A stretch of 64,000 nucleotides of DNA from the NCBI RefSeq assembly GCF_004570975.1, contig NZ_SPPC01000005.1:235634-299633 (forward strand), given 5' to 3'. The translations under genes and the position numbers were made by a program. The notes below the pieces were generated by a model. It was not told the origin of the DNA. It worked only from the letters and a program-made list of their open reading frames with translations, and did not search any database. Position 1 is the stretch's first letter. Each line of letters begins with the position of its first letter. This stretch comes from Barnesiella sp. WM24 (GTDB lineage Bacteria > Bacteroidota > Bacteroidia > Bacteroidales > Muribaculaceae). Shown one piece after another: positions 43,097 through 52,352 of the stretch.

Positions 43097-43692
43097 CGCT
43101 CATGAAAACTTCAAAAATCATATTTGCCGTGGCTGCCGTAATCGCCCTCGGCTCACTGGCTCTGCTGGCACCACGCTATTTCACTCCAAAAGAGGAAGAC
43201 CGCGACATCATGGACTCGACCGTAAAAGAAATCAAGTCAATGGTAAAACTATGTTCAGCCGACATCTACGAGGAAGTGCCGATAAAGGCATCGATAGGCA
43301 ACCGCCACATATTTGCCCGTGTAACATTAAAAGGCACTATATCATTTGACATCGAGCGGCTTGACATCACCCGGGAGGGCGACACCCTGCATGTCGCCCT
43401 CCCCCCGGAAGAAATCGAGATTCTCGAATCGACCGACAAAGACTCTTACATCGTCATAGACACCTGGAGCGACAAGCTTATGGGCAACAGCCGCTTCACT
43501 ACAGAAGAAGAAAACAAGATTAAAGAGAAAGTCAAGCAAAACGCCATAAAAAACATATATGCCAAAGGCTATGTCAGACAAGCAAGAGCGGAGGCGGCGG
43601 CCAATCTTGGCAATATGATTTCGACGCTCACCACAAAGCCCGTAAAGGTCACCGACCCGACCCCCGGAGGCAAAATGAACAAAGGCAATTAA
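43093..43692 (+). CDS. DUF4230 membrane-anchored protein
   Basis: A 199-residue protein (or 196 from the ATG at 43102). An N-terminal hydrophobic helix (IIFAVAAVIALGSLALLA) without a lipobox anchors or exports it. The rest follows the DUF4230 plan: MVKLCSADIYEEVPIKASIG, FDIERLDITREGDTLHVALPP, then a charged helix (EENKIKEKVKQNAIKNIYAK). It is coupled to the preceding lipoprotein of the same family. One could be outer-membrane-linked and the other inner-membrane-linked, which is inference from their different signals. Confidence 0.8.
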   Translation: MTLMKTSKIIFAVAAVIALGSLALLAPRYFTPKEEDRDIMDSTVKEIKSMVKLCSADIYEEVPIKASIGNRHIFARVTLKGTISFDIERLDITREGDTLHVALPPEEIEILESTDKDSYIVIDTWSDKLMGNSRFTTEEENKIKEKVKQNAIKNIYAKGYVRQARAEAAANLGNMISTLTTKPVKVTDPTPGGKMNKGN

Positions 43693-43774
43693 AATGACGG
43701 TAAGAAATTCAATTTTCAGTACAAATATTTGCATTATAAGATTTTTATCGTACTTTTGTAAAAATTTGGGATAA

Positions 43775-44068
43775 ATGGCAAGCGACTTACAGCAGACACT
43801 TTTGCGTATCAGCCGTAAGGCGGAGTCTCTGACCGAGCGATACAATGCGCTCTATCAGGCTAAACAAGAAGCCGATGAGACTATTGACAAGTTGGAAAAG
43901 AAGATATCGAGTCAGGAAGACGAGATAAGAATCTTGAAAAGCAGAGTAGAATATCTCACAGTAGTGACTACCGCTATCCCCAACCGTCAGGATGTCGCAT
44001 TGAGCCGTGCCAGGATTTCCGAATTAGTGCGGGAAATCGACAAGTGCATCACAGAGCTAAGCGAATGA
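43775..44068 (+). CDS. Small coiled-coil protein upstream of zapA
   Basis: A 97-residue protein that is mostly coiled coil (about 15-65, RYNALYQAKQEADETIDKLEKK and on) with a conserved-looking C-terminal ALSRARISELVREIDKCI. It lies 4 bp upstream of zapA. Its size, shape and position suggest a division-related partner similar in form to ZapB, but I do not recognise the family and the role is inferred from context. Confidence 0.75.
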   Translation: MASDLQQTLLRISRKAESLTERYNALYQAKQEADETIDKLEKKISSQEDEIRILKSRVEYLTVVTTAIPNRQDVALSRARISELVREIDKCITELSE

Positions 44069-44072
44069 TGCG

Positions 44073-44366
44073 ATGAAAGATAAACTGAATATAAAAGTAA
44101 AATTGGCCGACCTTGCCCCGCTTGGCATGGTTGTCAGTTTTGAAGGCGAAGAGGAAGTCAGGCTTGCCGAGCGATATGTCAATCGCGTCTGGAGCACCTG
44201 GATGGAATCAAAGCCTGCCGACAAGACATCAAAGGATGTACTCGGAATGGTAGCGTTACACTTTGCAAAGCTCTATGTAATAGAGCAGCGCAAAAACGAG
44301 CGTATCGATGATACGCTGAAGGAGTTTGAGGAGAAGTTTGACAATATATTGCTCAATATAGAGTGA
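44073..44366 (+). CDS. zapA: Cell division protein ZapA
   Basis: A 97-residue protein: an N-terminal beta-rich part (LNIKVKLADLAPLGMVVS, EEEVRLAERYVNRVW) followed by a helix (DVLGMVALHFAKLYVIEQR) and a C-terminal coiled coil. This is the ZapA plan; the protein binds and bundles FtsZ filaments at the division ring. It overlaps functionally with the coiled-coil gene just upstream. The region that follows carries a probable structured RNA. Confidence 0.85.
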   Translation: MKDKLNIKVKLADLAPLGMVVSFEGEEEVRLAERYVNRVWSTWMESKPADKTSKDVLGMVALHFAKLYVIEQRKNERIDDTLKEFEEKFDNILLNIE

Positions 44367-44367
44367 A

Positions 44368-44502
44368 CCTGCGGCAGACACCTTCCTGCACATGACATAT
44401 TCAGGGGACAACGCTCCCCCACGTTTTGAGAGAAGTAACCTGCACTTATAGCCATAACCGCACCTGTACAAAGGTGAAAGCATGGCTTATGAGTGCTTTT
44501 TT
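44368..44502 (+). ncRNA. Probable structured RNA between zapA and rny (6S-like by position)
   Basis: The 135-nt stretch after the zapA stop holds a GCAG/CTGC hairpin (44374-44389), a GGGGA/TCCCC hairpin (44404-44419) and a long terminal hairpin with arms at 44442-44455 and 44482-44496, capped by CACCT/AGGTG and followed by six T's. No frame in it looks coding. The position after zapA recalls 6S RNA of other phyla, and the 5' part (CCTGCGGCAG) is suggestive, but the identity is a guess. It could also be an attenuator-type leader of rny. Confidence 0.4.
44442..44502 (+). terminator. Intrinsic terminator between zapA and rny
   Basis: GCACTTATAGCCAT pairs with ATGGCTTATGAGTGC, with a smaller inner stem CACCT/AGGTG, followed by TTTTTTG. 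It should end transcripts from the division genes 38 bp before the rny start. Confidence 0.8.
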
Positions 44503-44539
44503 GTTTAATATTATTATCATATCACATTATTCACATATC

Positions 44540-46084
44540 ATGGATCCACTCATATTATCCATCGTAGTAGGAGTAGTGGCTGCCGTAATAGGAGTAGCCG
44601 CCACCATCATAGTCCAGAAATCTATAGGCAGAAGCCAGGCAAAGACAATCGTTGATGAAGCCAAGCAGGAAGCTGAGGTGCTGAAGCAGAAAAAACTTCT
44701 GGAAGCAAGAGAAGAAGAGCTTCAGATCAAGACTGAGGCTGAAAAGCAGGCAAACTCAAGACTCGCCAAGGTGCAGCAGTCGGAAGCACGCATCAAGCAG
44801 CGTGAACTGCAGCTCAACCAGCAGCAGGGCGACATAGCCCGCCGCCGCAACGAGATTGACGCCACTAAGGCAAATCTTGAAGCACAGGCAGTGGTGCTGG
44901 AAAGCCAGAAAGCCGAGCTTGACAAGCTTACACGCACCGCCCAGGACACCCTTGAGCATATCTCGGGGCTCTCTGCCGAAGAGGCTAAAGAAAAGCTTAT
45001 CGAGTCGCTTAAAGACGAGGCAAAGACCGCGGCGGCAAGCTATATCAACGACATCATGGACGAGGCAAAACTCACCGCCAACAAGGAGGCAAAGCGCATC
45101 GTGGTGCAGTCAATCCAGCGTGTCGCCACAGAAACCGCAATCGAGAACTCGGTGACCGTATTTCACATAGACTCCGACGAAATCAAAGGTCGCATAATCG
45201 GTCGTGAAGGTCGCAATATACGTGCCCTTGAAGCTGCAACCGGCATTGAAATCATTGTCGACGACACTCCCGAGGCAATTGTACTCTCCGGATTTGACCC
45301 CGTGCGTCGCGAAATCGCGCGTCTTGCCCTGCATCAGCTTGTAGCCGACGGACGTATTCACCCCGCCCGCATCGAAGAAGTTGTCGCCAAGGTGCGCAAG
45401 CAGATTGAAGAGGAAATCGTAGAGACGGGAAAGCGCACTGCAATCGACCTCGGTATCCACGGACTGCATCCCGACCTCATCCGCCTTGTAGGAAAGATGA
45501 AATACCGTTCAAGTTACGGACAGAACCTGCTCCAGCACTCTCGCGAGACAGCAAACCTATGTGCGATCATGGCTTCGGAACTCGGACTCAACCCCAAGAA
45601 AGCACGTCGCGCCGGTCTGCTCCACGACATAGGCAAAGTGCCCGATGAAGAGCCGGAACTGCCCCACGCACTCCTCGGCATGAAACTTGCAGAAAAATAC
45701 AAAGAGAAACCCGAAATATGCAACGCTATCGGCGCCCATCACGACGAGATAGAGCAAACCACCCTTCTGGCTCCCATCGTCCAGGTGTGTGACGCGATCT
45801 CAGGCGCCCGTCCGGGTGCGCGCCGCGAAATCGTAGAAGCCTACATCAAGCGTCTCAATGACCTTGAGCAGCTCGCGCTCTCTTATCCGGGCGTAATCAA
45901 GACTTATGCCATCCAGGCAGGTAGAGAGCTGAGAGTTATCGTAGGAGCCGACAAGATTGACGATGTTGAGACCGAAAAGCTCTCTTCTGAAATCGCAAAG
46001 CGCATCCAGGATGAAATGACTTATCCGGGACAGGTTAAAATCACAGTAATCCGTGAAACCCGTTCAGTAAGTTTTGCAAAATAA
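44540..46084 (+). CDS. rny: Ribonuclease Y
   Basis: A 514-residue membrane endoribonuclease started at the ATG at 44540 ([11 protein letters not shown]); the open frame continues upstream into the terminator but that part is not coding. An N-terminal transmembrane helix (about 5-25) is followed by a long coiled coil (about 30-150). The KH domain ([16 protein letters not shown], at about 210-225) and the HD domain ([23 protein letters not shown]) come next. It starts decay of many mRNAs in bacteria that lack RNase E dominance. Next gene ricT begins 16 bp after the stop. Confidence 0.95.
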   Translation: MDPLILSIVVGVVAAVIGVAATIIVQKSIGRSQAKTIVDEAKQEAEVLKQKKLLEAREEELQIKTEAEKQANSRLAKVQQSEARIKQRELQLNQQQGDIARRRNEIDATKANLEAQAVVLESQKAELDKLTRTAQDTLEHISGLSAEEAKEKLIESLKDEAKTAAASYINDIMDEAKLTANKEAKRIVVQSIQRVATETAIENSVTVFHIDSDEIKGRIIGREGRNIRALEAATGIEIIVDDTPEAIVLSGFDPVRREIARLALHQLVADGRIHPARIEEVVAKVRKQIEEEIVETGKRTAIDLGIHGLHPDLIRLVGKMKYRSSYGQNLLQHSRETANLCAIMASELGLNPKKARRAGLLHDIGKVPDEEPELPHALLGMKLAEKYKEKPEICNAIGAHHDEIEQTTLLAPIVQVCDAISGARPGARREIVEAYIKRLNDLEQLALSYPGVIKTYAIQAGRELRVIVGADKIDDVETEKLSSEIAKRIQDEMTYPGQVKITVIRETRSVSFAK

Positions 46085-46100
46085 AGCAGCCGGGTGAATC

Positions 46101-47471
46101 ATGACAAAAGATATTGACGACATAACACCGCGCCGTGACGAAAACCGGTCGTCGCGGGAATGTAACGGCAAGTGTGGCGGAGGATGCGGAAACTGCGGAG
46201 GCTGTGACAGGTCTCCGCGCGGCAAGCTCCACTGCTACAACTGGCTTGGCGACATTCCCGGAGGATTTGCCGATTTCGACATGGTGGAGGTGCAGTTTAA
46301 AAATACCCGCAAAGGATTTTACCGCAACAACGCCAACCTGCAGCTTGCCATAGGCGACATGGTTGCCGTAGAGGCATCGCCGGGTCATGACATAGGGCAG
46401 GTCACTCTCACCGGACAGCTTGTAAAGCTGCAGATGAAGAAAGCCAATATCAAGCCCGATGCAGAGATACGGCGCATTTTCCGAAAAGCAAAGCCTGCCG
46501 ACCTCGAAAAATATGAGGAAGCGAAAGCTAAGGAAAACGACACCATGATACGCTCGCGCAAAATCGCCGAGAGCCTGAAGCTCAACATGAAAATAGGCGA
46601 TGTCGAGTATCAGGGCGACGGCAACAAAGCTATATTCTACTATATCGCCGACGAGCGCGTCGACTTCAGGCAGCTGATAAAGGTGCTTGCCGAGACATTC
46701 AAGGTGAGAATAGAGATGAAGCAGATAGGCGCGCGACAGGAAGCGGGGCGCATAGGCGGTATCGGTCCATGTGGACGCCCGCTGTGCTGCTCAAGCTGGA
46801 TGACCAATTTCGTCTCTGTGGCTACGAGTGCAGCAAGATACCAGGACATTTCGCTTAATCCGCAGAAACTTGCCGGACAGTGTGCCAAGCTAAAATGCTG
46901 TCTTAACTTTGAGGTGGACACTTACGTGGAGAGCGTCAAGCGCATGCCTGCACGCGACATAACCCTTGAGACTGCCGACGGTACATTCTACCACTTCAAG
47001 ACCGACATTTTCAAGCGGGAAATCACCTACTCCACCGACAAGTCAGTGCCGGCTAACCTTGTCACAATCTCTGCCGACCGTGCCTTTGAGGTAATCTCCA
47101 TGAACAAGCGCGGCGAAAAGCCTGAAAAACTTGCCGCCGAAGGCAGCGAGAAGCCGAAAGAGCGCAAGGAGTTTGTAGAAATTGTAGGTCAGGACAGCCT
47201 CACCCGCTTTGACAAGGCGAAAAAGAAGAAGAAAAAGAAGAAGCCCCAAGGCGAAAAGAAGGAGGGAGGAGCAAGACCAGACAACGGACCGAAAGCCGAT
47301 AACAGAAACAAGCCCCCGCAGCAGCCGCGCCAGCCCAAGCAGCCGCGCCAGCCCCAACAACAGCAACAACCTCAGCCGCAACAGCATCGAAACAGGCAGG
47401 CTAAACAGCTGAGACATGACATTTCGGGCGAAAATAAGCCAAAGGACACTTCGGCAACCTCCGACAATTGA
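46101..47471 (+). CDS. ricT: PSP1-domain protein RicT
   Basis: A 456-residue protein. The N-terminus is cysteine/glycine-rich (CNGKCGGGCGNCGGC at about 16-31). The PSP1 core has CYNWLGDIPGG, VEVQFKNTRKGFYRN and, further on, the two cysteine clusters GPCGRPLCCSSWM and GQCAKLKCCLNFEVDTY. In Bacillus RicT binds iron-sulfur clusters with RicA and RicF and guides RNase Y. That agrees with its place next to rny here. The last 100 residues are lysine-, glutamine- and proline-rich (KKKKKKKP, repeated QPRQPK) and probably disordered, perhaps RNA-binding. Confidence 0.88.
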   Translation: MTKDIDDITPRRDENRSSRECNGKCGGGCGNCGGCDRSPRGKLHCYNWLGDIPGGFADFDMVEVQFKNTRKGFYRNNANLQLAIGDMVAVEASPGHDIGQVTLTGQLVKLQMKKANIKPDAEIRRIFRKAKPADLEKYEEAKAKENDTMIRSRKIAESLKLNMKIGDVEYQGDGNKAIFYYIADERVDFRQLIKVLAETFKVRIEMKQIGARQEAGRIGGIGPCGRPLCCSSWMTNFVSVATSAARYQDISLNPQKLAGQCAKLKCCLNFEVDTYVESVKRMPARDITLETADGTFYHFKTDIFKREITYSTDKSVPANLVTISADRAFEVISMNKRGEKPEKLAAEGSEKPKERKEFVEIVGQDSLTRFDKAKKKKKKKKPQGEKKEGGARPDNGPKADNRNKPPQQPRQPKQPRQPQQQQQPQPQQHRNRQAKQLRHDISGENKPKDTSATSDN

Positions 47472-47473
47472 CA

Positions 47474-47944
47474 ATGACCAATATAAAGTTTAAAATACTT
47501 ATTTCTCTTATATCATTATGCCTGGGTGCCTGTGTGCCCGGGCAAAATGACTTTTGTGAGTTTCGTCAACTGCCGGAAGATGGATGGCCCTACGGCGATA
47601 CCCTGCGGTTCTCGCCGGTATTTGCCGACTCGACCTCGACCGCGATTCCGGTCATAGCCATCCGTCATAACAACGCCTATGCCTACAGCAACCTGTGGCT
47701 TGAGTTGTCGCGCATGTCACCCGACAGTTCTGTCATGATACTTGACACAATCAATGTCAGGCTCGCCGACATTTACGGACGATGGCAGGGACACGGATTT
47801 GGCGCCTCCTACCAGCACGCCGACACGCTTTTCACCGCGACTCCGGTGCGTTCCGGCGAATCGGTTGCCGTGCGCCATATAATGAGAGTCGACACGCTGC
47901 GTGACATTGAACAATTAGGCATCCTGTTCGTTTCGACTAAATAG
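47474..47944 (+). CDS. gldH: Gliding motility-type lipoprotein GldH
   Basis: A 156-residue lipoprotein from the ATG at 47474, three bases after the ricT stop (the longer frame would need TTG). The signal ends LCLGAC, and the mature part begins VPGQNDFCEFRQLPEDGWPYGD, which is characteristic of GldH. The core has RHNNAYAYSNLWLEL and GRWQGHGFGASYQ. GldH is needed for gliding in Flavobacterium but is conserved in many non-gliding Bacteroidetes, so an envelope role is likely here. Confidence 0.87.
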   Translation: MTNIKFKILISLISLCLGACVPGQNDFCEFRQLPEDGWPYGDTLRFSPVFADSTSTAIPVIAIRHNNAYAYSNLWLELSRMSPDSSVMILDTINVRLADIYGRWQGHGFGASYQHADTLFTATPVRSGESVAVRHIMRVDTLRDIEQLGILFVSTK

Positions 47945-47975
47945 TTTACAGTTAAACCACAACCGAAATTCAATT

Positions 47976-49157
47976 ATGGACTTACATGCTCTCACCCCGG
48001 AAGCTGAAATAAACCGACGCATAGAAAAGATTCATCATGCCATGACAGATGCCGAAATGCCTGCCATGCTCGTAACCAGCAATGCCAACATATATTATAC
48101 TACCGGCAGGGTCATAAACGGATATGTCTACATCACAGCGGCAGGCAAACCACTTTATTTTGTGCGCCGCCCTCTCGGCATCGAAGCCCCTGACGTAATC
48201 TATATACACAAGCCTGAACAGATTGTCGAAAAATTGCAGGAACGCGGACTCGAACTGCCCGACACAATAGGGATGGAGCTCGGGCTTCTTGACGTCATGA
48301 CATTTGAACGACTGAAAAAAGCATTTCCCGGGATAAAACCCGTCAACGCGTCGCCTGTGCTTCGCGCCGCACGCTCTGTAAAGACCGACTTTGAACTTGA
48401 CTTGCTGAGACGCTCCGGAGTAAAACATGAACGTGTATATCGCCGCATCCCTCTCCTCTATCAGGACGGCATGAGCGACATCGAACTACAGATTGAGATT
48501 GAACGTGTGTCGCGTCTTGAAGGCTGTCTCGGACAATTCCGCATCGCGGGAGAGTCCATGGAACTGTTTATGTCCAACATCCTCGCAGGCGACAATGCCG
48601 ATGCTCCCACCCCCTACGACTTCGCAATGGGTGGAGCGGGACTCGACCCGTCACTGCCCGTGGGTGCCAACGGCACTGTCATAAAACCGGGCATGACAGT
48701 GATGGTCGACTCCAACGGAAACTTTACCGGCTACATGACCGACATGACCCGAGTGTTCAGCCTCGGCGATGTCAGCGACATTGCCCTGAAAGCCCATCAA
48801 TGCTCTATCGACATATGCCGCGAGGTAGAAAAGCATGCCACTCCCGGCACCCCGGCATCAAAGCTTTACGAACTCGCCATTAATCTGGTGAATGAACGAG
48901 GACTCGAACGATACTTTATGGGTCACACCCAAAAAGCGGGATTCATAGGTCATGGCGTAGGCATCGAAATCAACGAACTTCCCGTTATCGCGCCACGCAG
49001 CCGCGATATACTTGTCAAAGACAATGTAATCGCCCTTGAACCGAAATTTGTAATACCCCACGTCGGGGCTGTCGGCATAGAAAATACATATATCGTGACC
49101 GACAAGGGTCTTGAGTGTATCACTACAGCGCCCGAAGAAATTATTAGCTTAAACTGA
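47976..49157 (+). CDS. M24-family metallopeptidase (Xaa-Pro aminopeptidase-like)
   Basis: A 393-residue cytoplasmic protein. The N-terminal creatinase-like domain (MLVTSNANIYYTTG) precedes the pita-bread catalytic domain. Metal ligands can be placed as the aspartates in MVDSNGNFTGYMTDMTR, the histidine in GHGVGIEINELP, and the glutamates in ALEPKFV and GIENTY. It would remove N-terminal residues next to proline, from peptides released by other proteases. It lies between gldH and cca with short gaps. Confidence 0.9.
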   Translation: MDLHALTPEAEINRRIEKIHHAMTDAEMPAMLVTSNANIYYTTGRVINGYVYITAAGKPLYFVRRPLGIEAPDVIYIHKPEQIVEKLQERGLELPDTIGMELGLLDVMTFERLKKAFPGIKPVNASPVLRAARSVKTDFELDLLRRSGVKHERVYRRIPLLYQDGMSDIELQIEIERVSRLEGCLGQFRIAGESMELFMSNILAGDNADAPTPYDFAMGGAGLDPSLPVGANGTVIKPGMTVMVDSNGNFTGYMTDMTRVFSLGDVSDIALKAHQCSIDICREVEKHATPGTPASKLYELAINLVNERGLERYFMGHTQKAGFIGHGVGIEINELPVIAPRSRDILVKDNVIALEPKFVIPHVGAVGIENTYIVTDKGLECITTAPEEIISLN

Positions 49158-49175
49158 AAAATCACTCTAAACTGC

Positions 49176-50591
49176 ATGAATTTAGCCGAAAGGATAGACT
49201 CTACGCTTTTCCATACTGTAGGCGACACCGCCGACTCGCTTGACCGCCCCTGCTATGTTGTGGGCGGATACGTGCGTGACATATTCCTGTACCGTCATTC
49301 CAAAGATATAGATTTTGTCACCGTCGGCAGCGGCATCGAGGTTGCCGAGGCGGTAGCAAGAAAGTTCGGCAAGGCTACACGATGTAATGTATTTAAAAAC
49401 TTCGGCACGGCTCAGGTAAAACACCGTGGCATCGAGCTTGAATTTGTAGGCGCCCGTCGTGAGTCATACACCCACGACAGCCGCAAACCCATAGTCGAGG
49501 ACGGGACCCTTGACGACGACCTTGCAAGACGCGACTTCACCATCAATGCAATGGCAATATCGGTAAACAGCGCGTCATTCGGCGAGTTGATTGACCCTTA
49601 CGACGGCATCGGTGACCTTGACCGGCAGATTATACGCACACCCCTTGACCCCGATATAACATTCAGCGACGACCCTCTGCGCATGATGCGTGCCATACGT
49701 TTCGCCACACAACTCGGATTTACAATCTACGACGAGACCTTTGACGCAATATCACGCAATGCCGCGAGAATTGAAATCATATCGCGCGAGCGCATCGTCG
49801 ACGAGCTCATGAAAATCATGGCATCGCCTGTGCCATCAATCGGCTGGTATCTGCTCGACAACAGCGGACTTCTGCCCTATATCCTTCCGGAACTTAACGC
49901 CATGAAAGGCGTGCAGACCGTCAACGGACGCGGTCACAAGGACAATTTCGACCATACCCTTCAGGTGCTGGATAATGTCGCGCGAAAAAGCGACAATGTG
50001 TGGCTCCGCTGGGCGGCTCTCTTCCACGACATCGCCAAGCCGGTCACAAAACGCTGGGACGACAGGCTCGGATGGACATTCCATAACCATAATTTCATAG
50101 GGGCGAAGATGTTGCCTCGCATTTTCCGCAACATGCGACTGCCTCTGAACGAAAAGATGAAATATGTCCAGAAGTTAGTCGAACTCCACATGCGCCCTAT
50201 CGCACTCGTAGAAGAAGAGGTCACAGACTCTGCAGTAAGACGCATGATTTTCGAGGCCGGCGATGACATCGAGGATCTGATGACCCTCTGCGAAGCCGAC
50301 ATAACGTCCAAGAATCAGGAGAAGGTGCGCCGGTATATCGACAACTTCCGGCTTGTGCGCGACAAGATGGCTGAGCTTGAAGAGCGCGACCGCATCCGCA
50401 ATTTCCAGCCCCCCGTAAGCGGAGAGGAAATCATGCAGATATTCAATCTTCCGCCATCACGTGAGGTAGGCACGATAAAGGAAAATATAAAAAATGCCAT
50501 ACTTGACGGAGTGATACCCAATGAACGTGAAGCCGCCCTTGACTTCATGTATAAGACCGCGGCATCACTCGGCATCAGCCGTGATAAGTGA
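49176..50591 (+). CDS. cca: CCA-adding tRNA nucleotidyltransferase with HD domain
   Basis: A 471-residue class II enzyme. GGYVRD (about 26-31) and the metal-binding DIDFVTVG mark the head, RRDFTINAMA and DPLRMMRAIRFATQLGF the neck and body, and ALFHDIAKP the C-terminal HD domain. It builds or repairs the CCA end of tRNAs. The last four codons and stop (AGC CGT GAT AAG TGA) lie inside a 32-bp sequence repeated perfectly at 54433-54464, so the 3' end of cca has been duplicated around the following 3.9-kb segment. Confidence 0.94.
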   Translation: MNLAERIDSTLFHTVGDTADSLDRPCYVVGGYVRDIFLYRHSKDIDFVTVGSGIEVAEAVARKFGKATRCNVFKNFGTAQVKHRGIELEFVGARRESYTHDSRKPIVEDGTLDDDLARRDFTINAMAISVNSASFGELIDPYDGIGDLDRQIIRTPLDPDITFSDDPLRMMRAIRFATQLGFTIYDETFDAISRNAARIEIISRERIVDELMKIMASPVPSIGWYLLDNSGLLPYILPELNAMKGVQTVNGRGHKDNFDHTLQVLDNVARKSDNVWLRWAALFHDIAKPVTKRWDDRLGWTFHNHNFIGAKMLPRIFRNMRLPLNEKMKYVQKLVELHMRPIALVEEEVTDSAVRRMIFEAGDDIEDLMTLCEADITSKNQEKVRRYIDNFRLVRDKMAELEERDRIRNFQPPVSGEEIMQIFNLPPSREVGTIKENIKNAILDGVIPNEREAALDFMYKTAASLGISRDK

Positions 50592-50608
50592 TTGCTCTCT
50601 CCCTCCAC
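50577..50608. repeat. Left copy of a 32-bp direct repeat at the cca 3' end
   Basis: Begins AGCCGTGATAAGTGATTGCT and is identical to 54433-54464. With one mismatch it extends 5 bp leftwards (50572 and 54428). The left copy contains the cca stop. The right copy contains the 3' end of the YD-repeat-like gene on the minus strand. The left copy also preserves that minus-strand reading (WRERAITYHG, stop). This is what a site-specific or target-duplicating insertion between two overlapping gene ends would leave. Confidence 0.9.
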
Positions 50609-52261
50609 CTATCCCAGCAGATACACTACAATATCTTCTTTCTCCGGCACACCGAGCTTCTTTCTTATGGAGGTTTTACGGACATAAATTGTAGAAGTGG
50701 TGTGACCGGTGATTACGCTGATTTCCTTTGTCGAGAAACCGGCCACCATAAGCACTATTATCTGTTCCTCTTTCGGACTCAGAACATCGCCATATCTGCT
50801 GTGGAGTGTACTGTAGAATCCCGAATACAAATTGTCGATTATCTTATAGACATTTTCCCAGTCGACGAGTTCACCGTTGGTTTCGCCATCAATTGATGAG
50901 ATCTTACGAAGCATTTCCCGGTTCTGTTCGGTAGGGATCTCAGCCACCATCTTGATAATTCCGAGTTGCTTGAGCATGACGCTACGCAATGCTGAAGAAT
51001 CATTGATTTCACATTCTTGTGCGGACGGAGCAGATTTATACTCATCTACCATTTTTTGCAAGGCTTCGATTCGTTCCTCGTTTTCGCGCTCCCGCTGACG
51101 GCGCGTTATGATGATCCAGAATGCACCTGCCACCACAAGCAACGCGACAATACCGATTATCAGGATTACCACCGTCTTATGTTCGCTTTCCGCTTTCAGA
51201 GCCAAAGCGCGGTTCTGCTGGTGCAATGCACCGCGTTCAGACTCCAACTGCGAGGCTTTCATTCGATTGTAGCGTTCGTTCTGTCGGTTATTCAACCCAT
51301 TAATGTGCGTGAGCTTGATTCTGCCGGTCTGCTTGAAGTCTATGATAGCATGAATAAGATTACTGTAACTGCGGAAATAGGCGTCATCTTCTCCTCTCAG
51401 TCCGACAGCGAGGCTGTCAGCAATGGCAAGGTGTCGCGAAGCACGTCTTGTTTCACCGGAATTCAAAGCATTAATCGCATATTGGAAGTGAAGGAGGTAT
51501 GCCGCTCTATTGTCGGGACCCGCTTTTCGGAAAATTTCGTCAATAAGAGCGTCGCTCTCTGTGTTTCTCCCTTGTTCGGTCAACAACTGTGCGCGTTCTA
51601 TTTCAAACTGAAAATGCTTGTCACCCCATTTATTCTTACGAGCGTAGCCTACAAGTTCGCTTAAGATATAGAGAGCCGAATCCGGTTCGCCGGCATATTC
51701 GTATCCCGTCAGAAGCATATATTTTGCTTCAATCTTTCTCAGGGAGTCTGTTTCAAGAGATTCAAGCCTCTTGGCGAAGGGTACAAGCTCCCGACCTTGA
51801 TACTCCGCAGCCCCGAGCAATACACGAGTCCTCAATGTCTGAACCATGATTGAATCGGGAACGTTGGGCAAACCCGCAAGTGAATCAAGCATTGCCATTG
51901 CTCCGGGAGTATCGCCTACCCAAAACTTATACCAGGCAAATGCCATTCCGCTACGAATGTCCCTTACCACATCTTTGCCACGATAATATTCATGAGCGTA
52001 AGAGATAAGAGAATCACCTATCATAGAGCGGTTACAACGCATGTGGCCGTAAGCCAATAGATAACGATATTTAGCCCGTATGGAGTCAACCTTTAATTCC
52101 GAGGGGTCAATCGTCTCCAATATGGACAATGCACTGTCCGCCTTGCTTTGCATCACCTTTTCGGCATTGTCTATATCCCTATTATATCGGGAATTTGACT
52201 TCGAGCAAGAAGAAATAGCAAATGCAAGAATCGCAATCAATAAGTATATGATTTTTTTCAT
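50609..52261 (-). CDS. Membrane TPR regulator with LuxR-type HTH
   Basis: A 550-residue protein. The signal MKKIIYLLIAILAFAISSC indicates lipidation. TPR-like helices (about 30-340) include ADSALSILETIDPSELKVDS and DTPGAMAMLDSLAGLP. A transmembrane helix at about 367-388 (VVILIIGIVALLVVAGAFWI) leads to an ARG/GLU-rich coiled coil. The end is a LuxR-type HTH (LSPKEEQIIVLMVAGFSTKE, then ITGHTTSTIYVRKTSIRKKLG). It shares this plan with 4845-6527. It probably senses an envelope signal and regulates transcription from the membrane. The stop codon abuts the left direct repeat. Confidence 0.85.
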   Translation of the reverse strand: MKKIIYLLIAILAFAISSCSKSNSRYNRDIDNAEKVMQSKADSALSILETIDPSELKVDSIRAKYRYLLAYGHMRCNRSMIGDSLISYAHEYYRGKDVVRDIRSGMAFAWYKFWVGDTPGAMAMLDSLAGLPNVPDSIMVQTLRTRVLLGAAEYQGRELVPFAKRLESLETDSLRKIEAKYMLLTGYEYAGEPDSALYILSELVGYARKNKWGDKHFQFEIERAQLLTEQGRNTESDALIDEIFRKAGPDNRAAYLLHFQYAINALNSGETRRASRHLAIADSLAVGLRGEDDAYFRSYSNLIHAIIDFKQTGRIKLTHINGLNNRQNERYNRMKASQLESERGALHQQNRALALKAESEHKTVVILIIGIVALLVVAGAFWIIITRRQRERENEERIEALQKMVDEYKSAPSAQECEINDSSALRSVMLKQLGIIKMVAEIPTEQNREMLRKISSIDGETNGELVDWENVYKIIDNLYSGFYSTLHSRYGDVLSPKEEQIIVLMVAGFSTKEISVITGHTTSTIYVRKTSIRKKLGVPEKEDIVVYLLG

Positions 52262-52307
52262 CGTTTCTGATTATATTAAATCTTGCATTATGCGAATAAT
52301 GCCAATT

Positions 52308-52349
52308 TTAATAGCCGGGCTTACGCTCGGGAAGTCTTACAAGTTTCAT
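52308..52349 (-). pseudogene. 13-codon remnant ORF (MKLVRLPERKPGY)
   Basis: A short frame starting 3 bp after the stop of the small gene at 52353-52523 and ending after 13 codons. In Bacteroidetes a small protein like that upstream gene is, as I recall, often followed by an N-acetyltransferase whose first residues resemble MKLVRL, so this may be what is left of such a gene after truncation. The reading is weak and depends on that recollection. Confidence 0.3.
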
Positions 52350-52352
52350 CTT

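Noticed and set aside
44426..44539. Upstream extension of RNase Y by 38 residues
   Set aside because: The extra segment runs through an intrinsic terminator hairpin and a T-run; the canonical RNase Y start with its membrane helix is at 44540.
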